64,000 nt of DNA from Streptomyces uncialis (GCF_036250755.1 NZ_CP109583.1:6177501-6241500), one strand, 5' to 3'. Positions 17,548 through 27,087 are shown, numbered from the stretch's first letter. Made by a program: numbers and translations. The notes: generated by a model from the letters alone, not told the origin.

Positions 17548-18711
17548 TCACCGCTCCGGTCTCGCGTCGTGCAACGCGAGCCGCCAGTCCTGGCCTATGA
17601 GGTCCGCGCCGAAGGAGTGGTGAGGCTTCTCCTCGACCAGGGTGAAACCATGGCGCTGGTAGATCGAGCGCGCGGCTTTCAGGACATCGTTCGTCCACAG
17701 GACCAGGTCGCGATAGCCGGTCTCCCGGGCGAAGTCGGCACAGGTACCCACCAGGCGGTCCCCGATTCCCAGTCCGCGCGCGTCCGGCTCGACCAGCAGC
17801 AGCCGAAGCCGCGCAGTCGCCGGTGCCTCGTCCCGTACACACATCACGCTGCCCACGCGGCGACCCGCCAACTCGGCCACCCACACCCGCTCCGCGTCCG
17901 GATCGTGGTCACCCGCGAAGTCGGCGACGATCCGCGCGACCAGGCTCTCGTACTCCGTGTTCCAGCCGTACTCCGCCGCGTAGATCTCCGCGTTGCGCTG
18001 GATGATCCAGCCGAGGTCCCCAGGGGCCGCTGGACGCAGCACCACGTCCTCCCGGCCGGGCCGCTCGGCTCCGGGGGTGAGTACACCCTGGATGACACGC
18101 ATGGCTTCCGTCAGCCTCGGTCGGTCCCCGTCCGGAACCGACGCGAGGAGGGAACCGACGACCTCCCGTGAGCGTTCGTCCAGCAGATCGGCGGCGTCCC
18201 GCCCGCGTGCGGTGAGGGTGACGCGCCTGCGCCGGGAATCCCGCTCCGAGGGGGATCGGTCGACCAGTCCGTCCTTCTCGAACTTGCCGAGCAGACGGCT
18301 CAGATACCCGGCGTCCAAGGACAGCTCCGTGCGTAGGTCGGCGGCGTCCGTACGCGGCGAGTGCGCCAGCTCGTACAGCACTCGCGACTCGGTGAGGGTG
18401 TACGGGGCGTGCAGGTGCCGGCTGTAGTCGAGGGCGCCGATCAGGTTGGTGTAGAAGCGGTTGAACGCCCGCACTTCATGAACGGGTGAGCCGGGTGAGC
18501 CGGGTGAGCCGGATGCGCCGGGTGAGCCGGATGCGTTGGACGAAGCAGATGAAGCCGGCGGAGCAGGCGAAGCGGACCTGGCGGCCGAGGCGGACAAGTC
18601 GGCCACGGCGGACCGGGAAGCCGGGCCGGGGGTAGGGGCCGGGGCGAGGGTGGGGGATGAAGCGGGCGGCTGGGAGGTCGTCGGGGTCGGCTGGGCTGAT
18701 TCGCTCGGCAT
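17548..18711 (-). CDS. MarR-type winged HTH fused to a GNAT acetyltransferase
   Basis: 387 aa. A Ser/Ala/Pro-rich N-terminus (~75 residues, ending in GSPG repeats coded by 9-bp units) precedes a MarR DNA-binding domain (~78-215, with SLDAGYLSRLLGKFEKDGLV as recognition helix and wing). A GNAT domain follows (~225-385, acetyl-CoA-binding loop VEPDARGLGIGDRLV). Such MarR-GNAT fusions are common in actinomycetes. They are thought to acetylate a small molecule or protein and to autoregulate, but the substrate is unknown. The real start might be internal, near the MarR domain. Confidence 0.88.
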   Translation of the reverse strand: MPSESAQPTPTTSQPPASSPTLAPAPTPGPASRSAVADLSASAARSASPAPPASSASSNASGSPGASGSPGSPGSPVHEVRAFNRFYTNLIGALDYSRHLHAPYTLTESRVLYELAHSPRTDAADLRTELSLDAGYLSRLLGKFEKDGLVDRSPSERDSRRRRVTLTARGRDAADLLDERSREVVGSLLASVPDGDRPRLTEAMRVIQGVLTPGAERPGREDVVLRPAAPGDLGWIIQRNAEIYAAEYGWNTEYESLVARIVADFAGDHDPDAERVWVAELAGRRVGSVMCVRDEAPATARLRLLLVEPDARGLGIGDRLVGTCADFARETGYRDLVLWTNDVLKAARSIYQRHGFTLVEEKPHHSFGADLIGQDWRLALHDARPER

Positions 18712-18872
18712 TTCCTGCTCCGATCAATTCATTGACTGAGTCAAGTATCCCTCCCTCTCCGGCACCGGCAAGCCCTGTGGACAACGGCCTGTGGACAACT
18801 CGCGAACAACGCGGCGCCCCCTCACCCGTCGGGGTGAGAGGGCGCCACGATCCACCGATTCCGCACGTCACC

Positions 18873-19937
18873 TCACCGGGACGCCGCGCCGTCCCGCCGG
18901 GGTGCGCCGGTCGATCCCCGGACCATCAACTCGCCCCGCACCTTGGCGATCCCGCCCGGCGGCGGCTCCTCCCGGCCCATCGCGATCCGTCCGGCCCGCG
19001 CGCCCGCTTCGAAGAGAGGCAGTCGTACGGTCGTCAGCGCGGGCATCGCGTCCACGCTGAAGGGCAGGTCGTCGAACCCCGCCACCGACACGTCCTGCGG
19101 GATGCGCAGCCCTTGGTCGCGCAGCGCGGCGCAGGCGCCCAGTGCCACGGTGTCGTTGGCCGCGAGCACCGCCGTCAGCCCCGGATCGCGCCGCAGCAGT
19201 TCGATCGTCGCGTCGTACCCGGCCTGCCGGTCGTACGAGCCGTGCACGACGAGCTCGTCGGGCCCCTCCCCCTCGCCGAGGCCCAGCCCCGCCCGGTGGC
19301 CCGCCAGCCGCTCCCTGGTGGTGGTCCGGGAAGGGGGTCCCGCGATGTACCCGATCCGGCGGTGGCCGAGGGACGCCAGATGCTCCGTCAGCCGTTGTCC
19401 GCCACCGTGGTTGTCGAACGCCAGGGCCACCGCGCCGGTTCCCGGGACGGGAGGCCGTCCGCACAGGACCACCCGGGTGCCCGCGTCCGTGAGGCGTCGG
19501 AGCTTGGCGGTCATGGCGGCGTTGTGCTCGGCGCTGTCGACTGCGCCGCCGGTGAGGACCACGGCGGCGGCCCGCTGCCGCTGGAGCAGGGTCAGATAGG
19601 TGAGTTCACGCTCGGGCGACCCTCCGGTGTTGCAGACGACGGCGAGCCGCTCGCCCCCGGCCCGGCCGCCGGGCCCGACGATCTCCGACTGCACGGCCCC
19701 GGCCATGATCCCGAAGAACGGGTCGGCGATGTCGTTGACGAGGATGCCGACGAGGTCGGACGTGGCGGCGGCGAGGGAGCTCGCCGGGCCGTTGAGGACG
19801 TAGTCCAGCTCCTCCACCGCCCGCAGCACTCGCGCGCGGGTGCTCGCGGCGACGGGATAGTTGCCGTTCAGCACCCGCGAGACGGTGGCGGGGGAGACCT
19901 TCGCCCGGGCCGCCACGTCAGCCAGTGTCACCGTCAT
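18873..19937 (-). CDS. LacI-family transcriptional repressor
   Basis: 354 aa from the ATG at 19937 (MTVTLADVAARAKVS), with GGAGGG seven bases upstream. The N-terminal LacI headpiece (VSPATVSRVLNG) and hinge helix (LNGPASSLAAA) are clear. A periplasmic-binding-protein-like sensor domain follows (~60-340). It is divergent from a three-gene carbohydrate operon, and a LacI-type palindrome lies in the shared gap at 20153. The simplest reading is a local repressor relieved by a sugar, polyol or derivative. Confidence 0.93.
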   Translation of the reverse strand: MTVTLADVAARAKVSPATVSRVLNGNYPVAASTRARVLRAVEELDYVLNGPASSLAAATSDLVGILVNDIADPFFGIMAGAVQSEIVGPGGRAGGERLAVVCNTGGSPERELTYLTLLQRQRAAAVVLTGGAVDSAEHNAAMTAKLRRLTDAGTRVVLCGRPPVPGTGAVALAFDNHGGGQRLTEHLASLGHRRIGYIAGPPSRTTTRERLAGHRAGLGLGEGEGPDELVVHGSYDRQAGYDATIELLRRDPGLTAVLAANDTVALGACAALRDQGLRIPQDVSVAGFDDLPFSVDAMPALTTVRLPLFEAGARAGRIAMGREEPPPGGIAKVRGELMVRGSTGAPRRDGAASR

Positions 19938-20152
19938 CCAGTTGCCCTCCGGTCCATCAGGAGCCATGCCCGGCCTGGTCGGGGCAACTCCCCTGTGGGC
20001 ACATCCGTGTCCGGACCTTAGCCGGGTGGGCGGCCGTCCGTTCCGCCGGACCGGAACCGGTCCCCCGCGCGGTACCGAAACGCACCACAGGGCATCGGCG
20101 GGGCGCGGGCCCTTGTGACGTGCTCCCCGCGCGGGCTAGTGTCCCGGGTTTA

Positions 20153-20164
20153 GAAAGCGCTTGC
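20153..20164. promoter_or_regulatory. LacI-type operator GAAAGCGCTTGC
   Basis: A nearly perfect 12-bp palindrome (one mismatched pair) with the AAGCGCTT core typical of LacI/CcpA-family sites. It is 55 bp upstream of the oxidoreductase start and within the LacI-divergent gap, in an otherwise very G+C-rich stretch. Confidence 0.65.
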
Positions 20165-20218
20165 TGTCCATGTTCGCGGGCAAGCCGGTCCGGCCTGCGG
20201 CGGTACGGAGGGATGTCG

Positions 20219-21376
20219 ATGAGCGTCAGAACACTACGGATCGCGATGAACGGTGTGACCGGCCGTATGGGCCACCGTCAGCACCTGGTCCGGTCGATCC
20301 TCGCGATCCGCGAGCAAGGCGGGGTCGATATCGGTGACGGCACCACCGTGTGGCCGGAACCTGTGCTCGTCGGCCGCCGCGAGGCGGCGCTCCACGCCCT
20401 GGCCAGGGAACACGGACTGGACCCCGGGAACACCTCGACGGACCTGGACGCCGTCCTCGCGGACGACTCGATCGACGTCTACTTCGACGCGCAGGTCACC
20501 TCCGCGCGCGTGGACGCCCTCAAGAAGGCCATCGCGGCCGGGAAGCACGTCTATGCGGAGAAGCCGTCCGCGACCGGCCTGGACGACGCCCTGGAGCTGG
20601 CCCGTCTCGCGCGCGTGGCGGGCATCAAGCACGGGGTGGTCCAGGACAAGCTCTTTCTGCCCGGCCTGCGCAAGCTGGCGCGGCTCGTGAAGAGCGGCTT
20701 CTTCGGCCGAATCCTGTCGGTGCGTGGCGAGTTCGGATACTGGGTGTTCGAGGGCGATCAGCAGCAGGCGCAGCGTCCGTCGTGGAACTACCGCGCGCGG
20801 GACGGCGGCGGCATCACCCTGGACATGTTCCCGCACTGGGAGTACGTCCTGCACGAACTGTTCGGCCGGGTCCGCTCCGTACAGGCACTCGCCGTCACCC
20901 ACGTCCCGCGCCGCTGGGACGAACAGGGCGAGCCCTACACCGCGACGGCCGACGACGCCGTGTACGGGATCTTCGAGCTGGACGGCGGAGCGGTCGCGCA
21001 GCTCAACTCCTCGTGGACGGTGCGGGTGAACCGGGACGAACTGGTGGAGTTCCAGGTCGACGGCACGGAGGGCTCCGCCGTCGCCGGGCTGCGCGGCTGC
21101 CGGGTGCAGCACCGCGCGGTGACCCCCAAGCCCGTCTGGGACCCCGATGTACCCGTCACCCACGCGTTCCGCGAGGACTGGCAGGAGGTCCCCGACAACG
21201 CCGACTTCGACAACGGCTTCAAGGCCCAATGGGAGCTGTTCCTGCGGCATGTGTGCGCCGACACCCCGTACACATGGGACCTCTTCGCGGCGGCACGCGG
21301 TGTGCAGCTCGCCGAACTGGGTCTGCGGTCTGCCGCCGAGGGCCGCCGCGTCGAGGTTCCGGAGCTGACCCTGTGA
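20219..21376 (+). CDS. Gfo/Idh/MocA-family NAD(P)-dependent oxidoreductase
   Basis: 385 aa from the ATG at 20219, which is six bases after GGAGGG (an ATG two codons earlier is too close). The Rossmann fold is N-terminal (~5-130) with the family EKP motif in YAEKPSA. The C-terminal alpha/beta domain includes GGITLDMFPHWEYVL, whose His is in the family's catalytic position. Members oxidise sugars, inositols or their derivatives. First gene of a LacI-controlled operon; its stop overlaps the next start (GTGA). Substrate unknown. An inositol or sugar-acid role would fit the DUF993 and epimerase partners. Confidence 0.9.
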   Translation: MSVRTLRIAMNGVTGRMGHRQHLVRSILAIREQGGVDIGDGTTVWPEPVLVGRREAALHALAREHGLDPGNTSTDLDAVLADDSIDVYFDAQVTSARVDALKKAIAAGKHVYAEKPSATGLDDALELARLARVAGIKHGVVQDKLFLPGLRKLARLVKSGFFGRILSVRGEFGYWVFEGDQQQAQRPSWNYRARDGGGITLDMFPHWEYVLHELFGRVRSVQALAVTHVPRRWDEQGEPYTATADDAVYGIFELDGGAVAQLNSSWTVRVNRDELVEFQVDGTEGSAVAGLRGCRVQHRAVTPKPVWDPDVPVTHAFREDWQEVPDNADFDNGFKAQWELFLRHVCADTPYTWDLFAAARGVQLAELGLRSAAEGRRVEVPELTL

Positions 21377-22590
21377 CCCTGTCGCTGCCCGGAGCCGACG
21401 GTGTCCTGCGTCCCTACACCTCGCCCGCCACGCGCGCGTACCCGCCCCGAACCTCACCGCGCTCCCAGTCCCCGCCCCCGCCGCCGCCACTGTCCCCGTC
21501 CCCGTTCAAGTCCGCCGAACCGTTCACCTCGCGTGTGGTGTTCGCGGCGGCCCATGTGGTGGCCGACCCGCTCGCGGACCGTGGACCTGACGATCCCGCC
21601 GCGATCGACTGGGACGCCACCCTCGCCTTCCGCCGCCATCTGTGGTCGCACGGCCTCGGCGTGGCCGAGGCCATGGACACCGCGCAGCGGGGCATGGGCC
21701 TCGACTGGACGGGCGCCGCCGAACTGATCCGGCGGTCCGCCGCCGAGGCCGGTGCGGTCGGCGGCCGGATCGTCTGCGGCGCGGGTACCGACCAGCTCAC
21801 CGGCCCCGCCGACCTCGCGGCGGTACGCGCCGCCTACGAGGAACAGCTCGCGGTGGTCGAAGCGGCCGGTGCGGGCGCGGTCCTGATGGCGTCCCGCGCG
21901 CTGGCCGCCGCCGCGCGGACCCCCGACGACTACCGCGCGCTCTACGGGGAACTGCTCCGCCAAGTGACGCGGCCGGTGGTCCTGCACTGGCTGGGACCGA
22001 TGTTCGACCCGGCGCTGGCGGGCTACTGGGGCTCGCCCGATCCCGACGCGGCGACGGACGTCCTGCTGGACGTGGTGGCCGCGCACCCCGGGAAGGTCGA
22101 CGGCGTCAAGGTCTCGCTGCTGGACGCCGGACGTGAACGGGAGCTGCGCCGCGGACTGCCCGACGGGGTGCGCTGCTACACCGGTGACGACTTCCACTAT
22201 CCGGAGCTCATCGCGGGCGACGGGACGCACACCAGTGACGCGCTGCTGGGGGTGCTCGATCCGCTGGCGCCCGTGGCGGCCATCGCGCTCCGGCTGCTGG
22301 ACGACGGTGACACGGCCGGGTTCCGTGAGCTGCTCGACCCGACCGTGACGCTGGCCCGTCAGCTGTTCCGGGAGCCGACCCGGTACTACAAGACCGGCGT
22401 GGTGTTCCTCGCCTGGCTCGCCGGACATCAGTCGCACTTCACGATGGTCGGCGGCCTCCAGTCCGCACGGTCCCTGCCCCACCTCGCCCGGGTCTACGAA
22501 CTGGCGGACGGTCTGCGCCTGTTCCCGGACCCGGGTCTCGCCGAGCACCGGATGCGGACCCTCCTGACCCTGCACGGGGTCGAGCGATGA
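21373..22590 (+). CDS. DUF993 family protein (dihydrodipicolinate synthase-like barrel)
   Basis: 405 aa from the GTG at 21373, overlapping the previous stop by four bases. The fold is an aldolase-type TIM barrel: a DAP-synthase-like core with VDGVKVSLLD placing a candidate Schiff-base Lys, and conserved HWLGPMFDP and YTGDDFHYPEL blocks. An N-terminal Pro/Ser-rich insertion (~residues 20-45) is not expected in the family. DUF993 proteins recur next to Gfo/Idh/MocA enzymes and TIM-barrel isomerases in sugar operons, but no reaction has been assigned as far as I know. An aldol or dehydratase step on the oxidised sugar is a reasonable inference. Confidence 0.88.
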   Translation: MTLSLPGADGVLRPYTSPATRAYPPRTSPRSQSPPPPPPLSPSPFKSAEPFTSRVVFAAAHVVADPLADRGPDDPAAIDWDATLAFRRHLWSHGLGVAEAMDTAQRGMGLDWTGAAELIRRSAAEAGAVGGRIVCGAGTDQLTGPADLAAVRAAYEEQLAVVEAAGAGAVLMASRALAAAARTPDDYRALYGELLRQVTRPVVLHWLGPMFDPALAGYWGSPDPDAATDVLLDVVAAHPGKVDGVKVSLLDAGRERELRRGLPDGVRCYTGDDFHYPELIAGDGTHTSDALLGVLDPLAPVAAIALRLLDDGDTAGFRELLDPTVTLARQLFREPTRYYKTGVVFLAWLAGHQSHFTMVGGLQSARSLPHLARVYELADGLRLFPDPGLAEHRMRTLLTLHGVER

Positions 22591-23513
22591 CCGCCCGACC
22601 GGCCTCCCACCCCGGAGCCGGGGCGCCGGAGCCGCACACGGGCGCCCAGGGCCCTTCCCGGCGCCGTTCCGACACCGCTGCCCTGGCCCGGTTCAGCCTC
22701 AATCAGATGACCGTCCGCGGGCTGTCCTTGCCCGAACTGGTCGACGCCTGCGTGGCGTCGGGGGTCGGCTCGGTCGGTCTGTGGCGCGAGCCGGTACGGG
22801 CCCATGGGGTCGAGGCCACGGCCCGGCTGGTGCGGGACGCGGGCCTCACGGTGAGCACGCTGTGCCGGGGCGGCTTCCTCACGGCGACCGACCCCTCGGC
22901 GCGGGCTGACGCCCTCGCCGACAACCGCGCCGCCGTCGACGAGGCCGCCGCGCTCGGTACCGACACGCTCGTCCTGGTCTCCGGAGGGCTGCCGCCCGGT
23001 GCGCGCGACCTGGGGGCCGCCCGGGAACGGGTCGCCGCCGCCCTGCACACGCTCGCCCCGTACGCCGCCGACCGTGGCGTACGGCTCGCGATCGAGCCGC
23101 TGCACCCGATGTTCGCCTCCGATCGCTGCGTGGTGTCCACCCTGGAGCAGGCCCTGGACCTCGCCGAACGCTTTCCCGCCCGGCAGGTCGGCGTATGCGT
23201 GGACACGTACCACCTGTGGTGGGACGACCGGGCCCCCGCGCAGCTCACGCGCGCGGGGGAGTCGGGCCGGGTGTTCGCCTTCCAGCTCGCGGACTGGGTC
23301 ACCCCGCTGCCCGAAGGTGTCCTCAACGGACGCGGTCAGCTCGGGGACGGTGTCATCGACCTGCGCGAGTGGCACGCGCGGGTGGACGCCGCCGGATACT
23401 CGGGCCCCGTCGAGGTGGAGCTGTTCAGTGACTCGCTGTGGGCGAGGGACGGCCGTGAGGTCCTGACGGAAACCGTCGACCGCTATCTGCGGCACGCGAC
23501 CGGCCCGCCGTAG
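22587..23513 (+). CDS. TIM-barrel sugar isomerase/epimerase, IolI-like
   Basis: 308 aa, with the ATG overlapping the previous stop (ATGA). After a ~35-residue low-complexity lead it shows an AP-endonuclease-2-type barrel. Metal-ligand segments are LAIEPLHPMF (Glu/His), VGVCVDTYHLWW (Asp/His) and VEVELFSD (C-terminal Glu), and FQLADW is also present. The pattern GQLGDGVIDLREW is that of IolI/Hyi-type isomerases. Third gene of the LacI-divergent operon. It probably epimerises or isomerises a keto-sugar or inosose made by the oxidoreductase. Confidence 0.88.
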   Translation: MTARPASHPGAGAPEPHTGAQGPSRRRSDTAALARFSLNQMTVRGLSLPELVDACVASGVGSVGLWREPVRAHGVEATARLVRDAGLTVSTLCRGGFLTATDPSARADALADNRAAVDEAAALGTDTLVLVSGGLPPGARDLGAARERVAAALHTLAPYAADRGVRLAIEPLHPMFASDRCVVSTLEQALDLAERFPARQVGVCVDTYHLWWDDRAPAQLTRAGESGRVFAFQLADWVTPLPEGVLNGRGQLGDGVIDLREWHARVDAAGYSGPVEVELFSDSLWARDGREVLTETVDRYLRHATGPP

Positions 23514-23521
23514 CCTCCCGA

Positions 23522-23747
23522 CCGGCACCCCGGCACCCCGGCACCCCGGCACCCCGGCACCCCGGCACCCCGGCACCCCGGCACCCCGGCACCCCGGCAC
23601 CCCGGCACCCCGGCACCCCGGCACCCCGGCACCCCGGCACCCCGGCACCCCGGCACCCCGGCACCCCGGCACCCCGGCACCCCGGCACCCCGGCACCCCG
23701 GCACCCCGGCACCCCGGCACCCCGGCACCCCGGCACCCCGGCACCCC
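23522..23747. repeat. Octanucleotide tandem repeat (CCGGCACC), about 28 copies
   Basis: 226 bp of virtually perfect 8-bp repeat filling the gap between the convergent epimerase and ribokinase genes, starting 8 bp past one stop and ending 15 bp before the other. Because 8 is not a multiple of 3, all frames read the same octapeptide pattern (GAGVPGCR on the minus strand). The open frames across it are therefore artefacts. Two to three copies of the same octamer occur at 11153-11176. Confidence 0.95.
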
Positions 23748-23761
23748 ATTCAGGCGTCCCG

Positions 23762-24691
23762 TCACCCGGCGGTGGCGCGCGCGACCTCGTCCGCCGTCGG
23801 GAACGACGCCTGCGCACCCCGCCGGGTCACCGCGACGGCCCCGACCCGCGCCCCGTAGGCCGCCGCGGTCGGCAGGTCGTCCCCGGCGCCGAGCCGTCGG
23901 ACGAGGGCGGCGGTGAACGCGTCCCCCGCCCCTGTGGTGTCGACCGCCGACACGGGCACCGCCGGCACCCGTGCCGTCCCGCGTGCGTCGGCGACCAGGG
24001 CGCCCTCCGCGCCCAGGGTGATCACGACGGAGCGCGGCCCCAGGGCCAGCAGTCCCCGGGCCCAGTCCTCCGGCCGCTCACCGGCCGCCCCCTCACCCGT
24101 GTCCCCGAGGACGACACGGGCCTCGTGCTCGTTCACGATCAGCGGGTCGCACGCCGCGAGGACCTCGGGCGGCAGGGGCGCGGGCGGTGACGGGTTGAGC
24201 GCGAACCGGGTGCCGGGGCCGAGCAGCCGCACCACCTCGCCGACCGTGTCGAGCGGGATCTCCAACTGCGCGGAGACCACCCGCGCGGAGCGCAGCGCCG
24301 GCAGCGCGTCACGGACATCGGCGGGCGTCAGCCGGGCGTTGGCGCCGGGCGACACCACGATGCTGTTGTCGCCGGACGGGTCCACGGTGATCAGGGCGAC
24401 CCCGGTCGGCGCACCGCCCGTCCGTACCCCGGAGACATCGACATCCGCCGTTCGCAGACTGTCGAGCAGCAGGCGTCCGTGGTCGTCGTCGCCCACGCGC
24501 GCGAGGAGCGCGGTCCGGGCGCCCAGACGGGCGGCGGCGACCGCCTGGTTGGCGCCCTTGCCGCCGGGATGGACGGCCAGGTCGGAGCCGAGCACCGTCT
24601 CCCCCGCGCGGGGACGGCGTTCCACCCCGATCACCAGATCGGCGTTGGCGGACCCCACGACCAGCAGGTCGTACGTGTACGTGTCGTCCAT
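23762..24691 (-). CDS. rbsK: Ribokinase (PfkB family)
   Basis: 309 aa from the ATG at 24691 (MDDTYTYDLLVVGSANAD). PfkB signature 1 is in HPGGKGANQAVAAARLG and signature 2 in DTTGAGDAF, whose Asp is the catalytic base. The NxxE-like NEHEAR segment is also present. These details match ribokinase better than fructokinase. It phosphorylates D-ribose or a similar sugar at the 5-OH with ATP. It stands alone, convergent to the LacI-controlled operon, with no ribose transporter in the window. Confidence 0.85.
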   Translation of the reverse strand: MDDTYTYDLLVVGSANADLVIGVERRPRAGETVLGSDLAVHPGGKGANQAVAAARLGARTALLARVGDDDHGRLLLDSLRTADVDVSGVRTGGAPTGVALITVDPSGDNSIVVSPGANARLTPADVRDALPALRSARVVSAQLEIPLDTVGEVVRLLGPGTRFALNPSPPAPLPPEVLAACDPLIVNEHEARVVLGDTGEGAAGERPEDWARGLLALGPRSVVITLGAEGALVADARGTARVPAVPVSAVDTTGAGDAFTAALVRRLGAGDDLPTAAAYGARVGAVAVTRRGAQASFPTADEVARATAG

Positions 24692-24876
24692 CCGTCTTCT
24701 CTCCCTTGTCACGGTGGCCCTCGTCAGGTGGCCTCCGCCGAGTGTGTGCCCTCCGGCTGCCCTCCCGCGTGCGCCCTCCCGCGCGGCAGGGCCGAAGCGG
24801 GCCGGGGCGCGTGTCGTGGCGTGCGTGGACATGCGGCGCGGCCGGGGGTGTCAGCGGCGGGAGGTAGCGTCTTGGC

Positions 24877-27087
24877 ATGGCGAATCCGGCGGAGTTGGAA
24901 GGGGTCCTCGAACGGATCACGTATGCCAACGAGGAGACCGGCTACACCGTCGCGCGGGTGGACACCGGCCGCGGCGGCGATCTGCTCACCGTGGTGGGGG
25001 CGTTGCTCGGTGCCCAGGTGGGGGAGTCGCTGCGGATGCGCGGCCGCTGGGGCTCCCATCAGCAGTACGGCAAGCAGTTCCATGTGGACGACTACTCGAC
25101 CGTGCTGCCCGCCACCGTGCAGGGCATCCGCCGCTACCTCGGCTCCGGCCTCGTGAAGGGCATCGGCCCGGTCTTCGCCGACCGCATCACCCAGCACTTC
25201 GGGGTCGACACCCTGCGGATCATCGAGGAGGAGCCGAAGCGCCTCATCGAGGTCCCGGGCCTCGGACCCAAGCGCACCGGCAAGATCGCCGCCGCGTGGG
25301 AGGAGCAGAAGGCGATCAAGGAGGTGATGCTGTTCCTCCAGAGCGTCGAGGTGTCCACGTCCATCGCCGTCCGCATCTACAAGAAGTACGGCGACGGGTC
25401 GATCACCGTCGTCCGTGACGAGCCCTACCGGCTGGCCGCCGATGTGTGGGGCATCGGGTTCCTCACCGCCGACCGCATCGCACAGTCCGTGGGCATCCCG
25501 CACGACAGCCCGGAGCGGGTGAAGGCGGGCCTCCAGTACGCGCTGTCCCAGTCCACCGACCAGGGGCACTGCTTCCTCCCCGAGGAACGGCTGATCGCCG
25601 ACGCGGTGAAGCTCCTCCAGGTCGACACCGGGCTCGTCATCGAGTGTCTGGACCAGCTCGCCGCGCAGGACGAGGGCGTCGTCCGCGAGCGGGTGCCCGG
25701 CCCGGAGGGCGATCCGGTGACGGCGGTGTACCTGGTGCCGTTCCACCGGGCGGAACTCTCCCTGTCGGCACAGCTGCTGCGGCTGCTCGGCACCGGCGAG
25801 GACCGGATGCCGGCGTTCCAGGACGTCGCGTGGGACAAGGCCCTGGCCTGGCTGGCGGACCGTACGGGGACCGAGCTCGCGCCGGAGCAGCGGGAGGCCG
25901 TCAGGCTGGCGCTGACCCGCAAGGTGGCCGTACTGACGGGCGGCCCGGGGTGCGGCAAGTCGTTCACGGTCCGGTCCATCGTGGAGCTGGCCCGCGCCAA
26001 GCGCGCGAAGGTCCTGCTCGCGGCCCCCACCGGGCGCGCCGCGAAGCGCCTCGCCGAACTGACCGGCACCGAGGCATCGACCGTGCACCGGCTGCTCGAA
26101 CTCAGGCCCGGCGGCGACGCCTCGTACGACCGGGAGCGTCCGCTGGACGCCGATCTGGTGGTCGTGGACGAGGCGTCGATGCTGGATCTGCTGCTGGCGA
26201 ACAAGCTGGTCAAGGCGGTGCCGCCGGGAGCGCATCTGCTGTTCGTCGGTGATGTGGACCAGCTGCCCAGCGTCGGCGCGGGCGAGGTGCTCAGAGACCT
26301 CCTCGCGGAGGGCGGCCCCGTGCCCGCGGTGCGGCTGACCCGGATCTTCCGGCAGGCCCAGGAGTCGGGTGTGGTGATCAACGCGCACCGCGTCAACTCC
26401 GGTCTGCCGCCCGTCACCGAGGGCATGAAGGACTTCTTCCTCTTCGTCGAGGAGGACACCGAGGAGGCCGGGAAGCTCACTGTCGATGTCGCCGCGCGGC
26501 GGATTCCGGCCAAATTCGGGCTCGATCCCCGGCGCGATGTGCAGGTGCTCGCGCCCATGCACCGGGGGCCCGCCGGAGCGGGAAACCTCAACGGCCTGCT
26601 CCAGCAGTCGATCACCCCGGGCCGCCCCGACCTGCCGGAAAAGCGGTTCGGCGGCCGGGTCTTCCGCGTCGGCGACAAGGTCACGCAGATCCGCAACAAC
26701 TACGAGAAGGGCGTCGCGGGTGTCTTCAACGGCACCGTCGGTGTCGTCACCTCGATGGACCTGGACGAACAGCGGCTGACGGTGCTCACCGACGAGGACG
26801 AGGAGGTGCCGTACGACTTCGACGAACTGGACGAACTGGCCCATGCCTACGCCGTCACCATTCACCGTTCGCAGGGGAGCGAATATCCGGCCGTAGTGAT
26901 CCCGGTCACCACGGGTGCCTGGATGATGCTGCAACGGAATTTGCTCTACACGGCTGTGACGCGCGCCAAGAAGATTGTCGTCCTCGTGGGTTCCCGCAAG
27001 GCTCTGGGCCAAGCGGTGCGCACGGTGTCGGCGGGGCGCCGATGCACCGCGCTGGACTTCCGGCTGTCCGTCCGGTCCGGCCCGTAG
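24877..27087 (+). CDS. recD2: RecD2-like SF1B DNA helicase
   Basis: 736 aa. The N-terminal region has an OB-like segment and helix-hairpin-helix elements (VKGIGPVFADRI, VPGLGPKRTGKI) characteristic of RecD2. The SF1 helicase core includes Walker A GGPGCGKS (~355-362), VVVDEASM (motif II), FVGDVDQLPSVG (motif III), TRIFRQ (motif IV), and TIHRSQGSEYPAVV with LLYTAVTRAKK (motifs V/VI). It is a 5'-3' helicase acting without RecBC in DNA repair or replication-fork maintenance. No SD precedes the ATG; TAGCGT six bases upstream suggests a leaderless start. Monocistronic. Confidence 0.93.
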   Translation: MANPAELEGVLERITYANEETGYTVARVDTGRGGDLLTVVGALLGAQVGESLRMRGRWGSHQQYGKQFHVDDYSTVLPATVQGIRRYLGSGLVKGIGPVFADRITQHFGVDTLRIIEEEPKRLIEVPGLGPKRTGKIAAAWEEQKAIKEVMLFLQSVEVSTSIAVRIYKKYGDGSITVVRDEPYRLAADVWGIGFLTADRIAQSVGIPHDSPERVKAGLQYALSQSTDQGHCFLPEERLIADAVKLLQVDTGLVIECLDQLAAQDEGVVRERVPGPEGDPVTAVYLVPFHRAELSLSAQLLRLLGTGEDRMPAFQDVAWDKALAWLADRTGTELAPEQREAVRLALTRKVAVLTGGPGCGKSFTVRSIVELARAKRAKVLLAAPTGRAAKRLAELTGTEASTVHRLLELRPGGDASYDRERPLDADLVVVDEASMLDLLLANKLVKAVPPGAHLLFVGDVDQLPSVGAGEVLRDLLAEGGPVPAVRLTRIFRQAQESGVVINAHRVNSGLPPVTEGMKDFFLFVEEDTEEAGKLTVDVAARRIPAKFGLDPRRDVQVLAPMHRGPAGAGNLNGLLQQSITPGRPDLPEKRFGGRVFRVGDKVTQIRNNYEKGVAGVFNGTVGVVTSMDLDEQRLTVLTDEDEEVPYDFDELDELAHAYAVTIHRSQGSEYPAVVIPVTTGAWMMLQRNLLYTAVTRAKKIVVLVGSRKALGQAVRTVSAGRRCTALDFRLSVRSGP

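Noticed and set aside
23522..23747. CRISPR array
   Set aside because: Repeat is 8 bp and continuous without spacers, and there are no cas genes.
22494..23817. GAGVPGCR-repeat proteins across 23.5-23.75 kb
   Set aside because: Produced by the 8-bp repeat, which is open in every frame; no start, SD or unique sequence supports translation.
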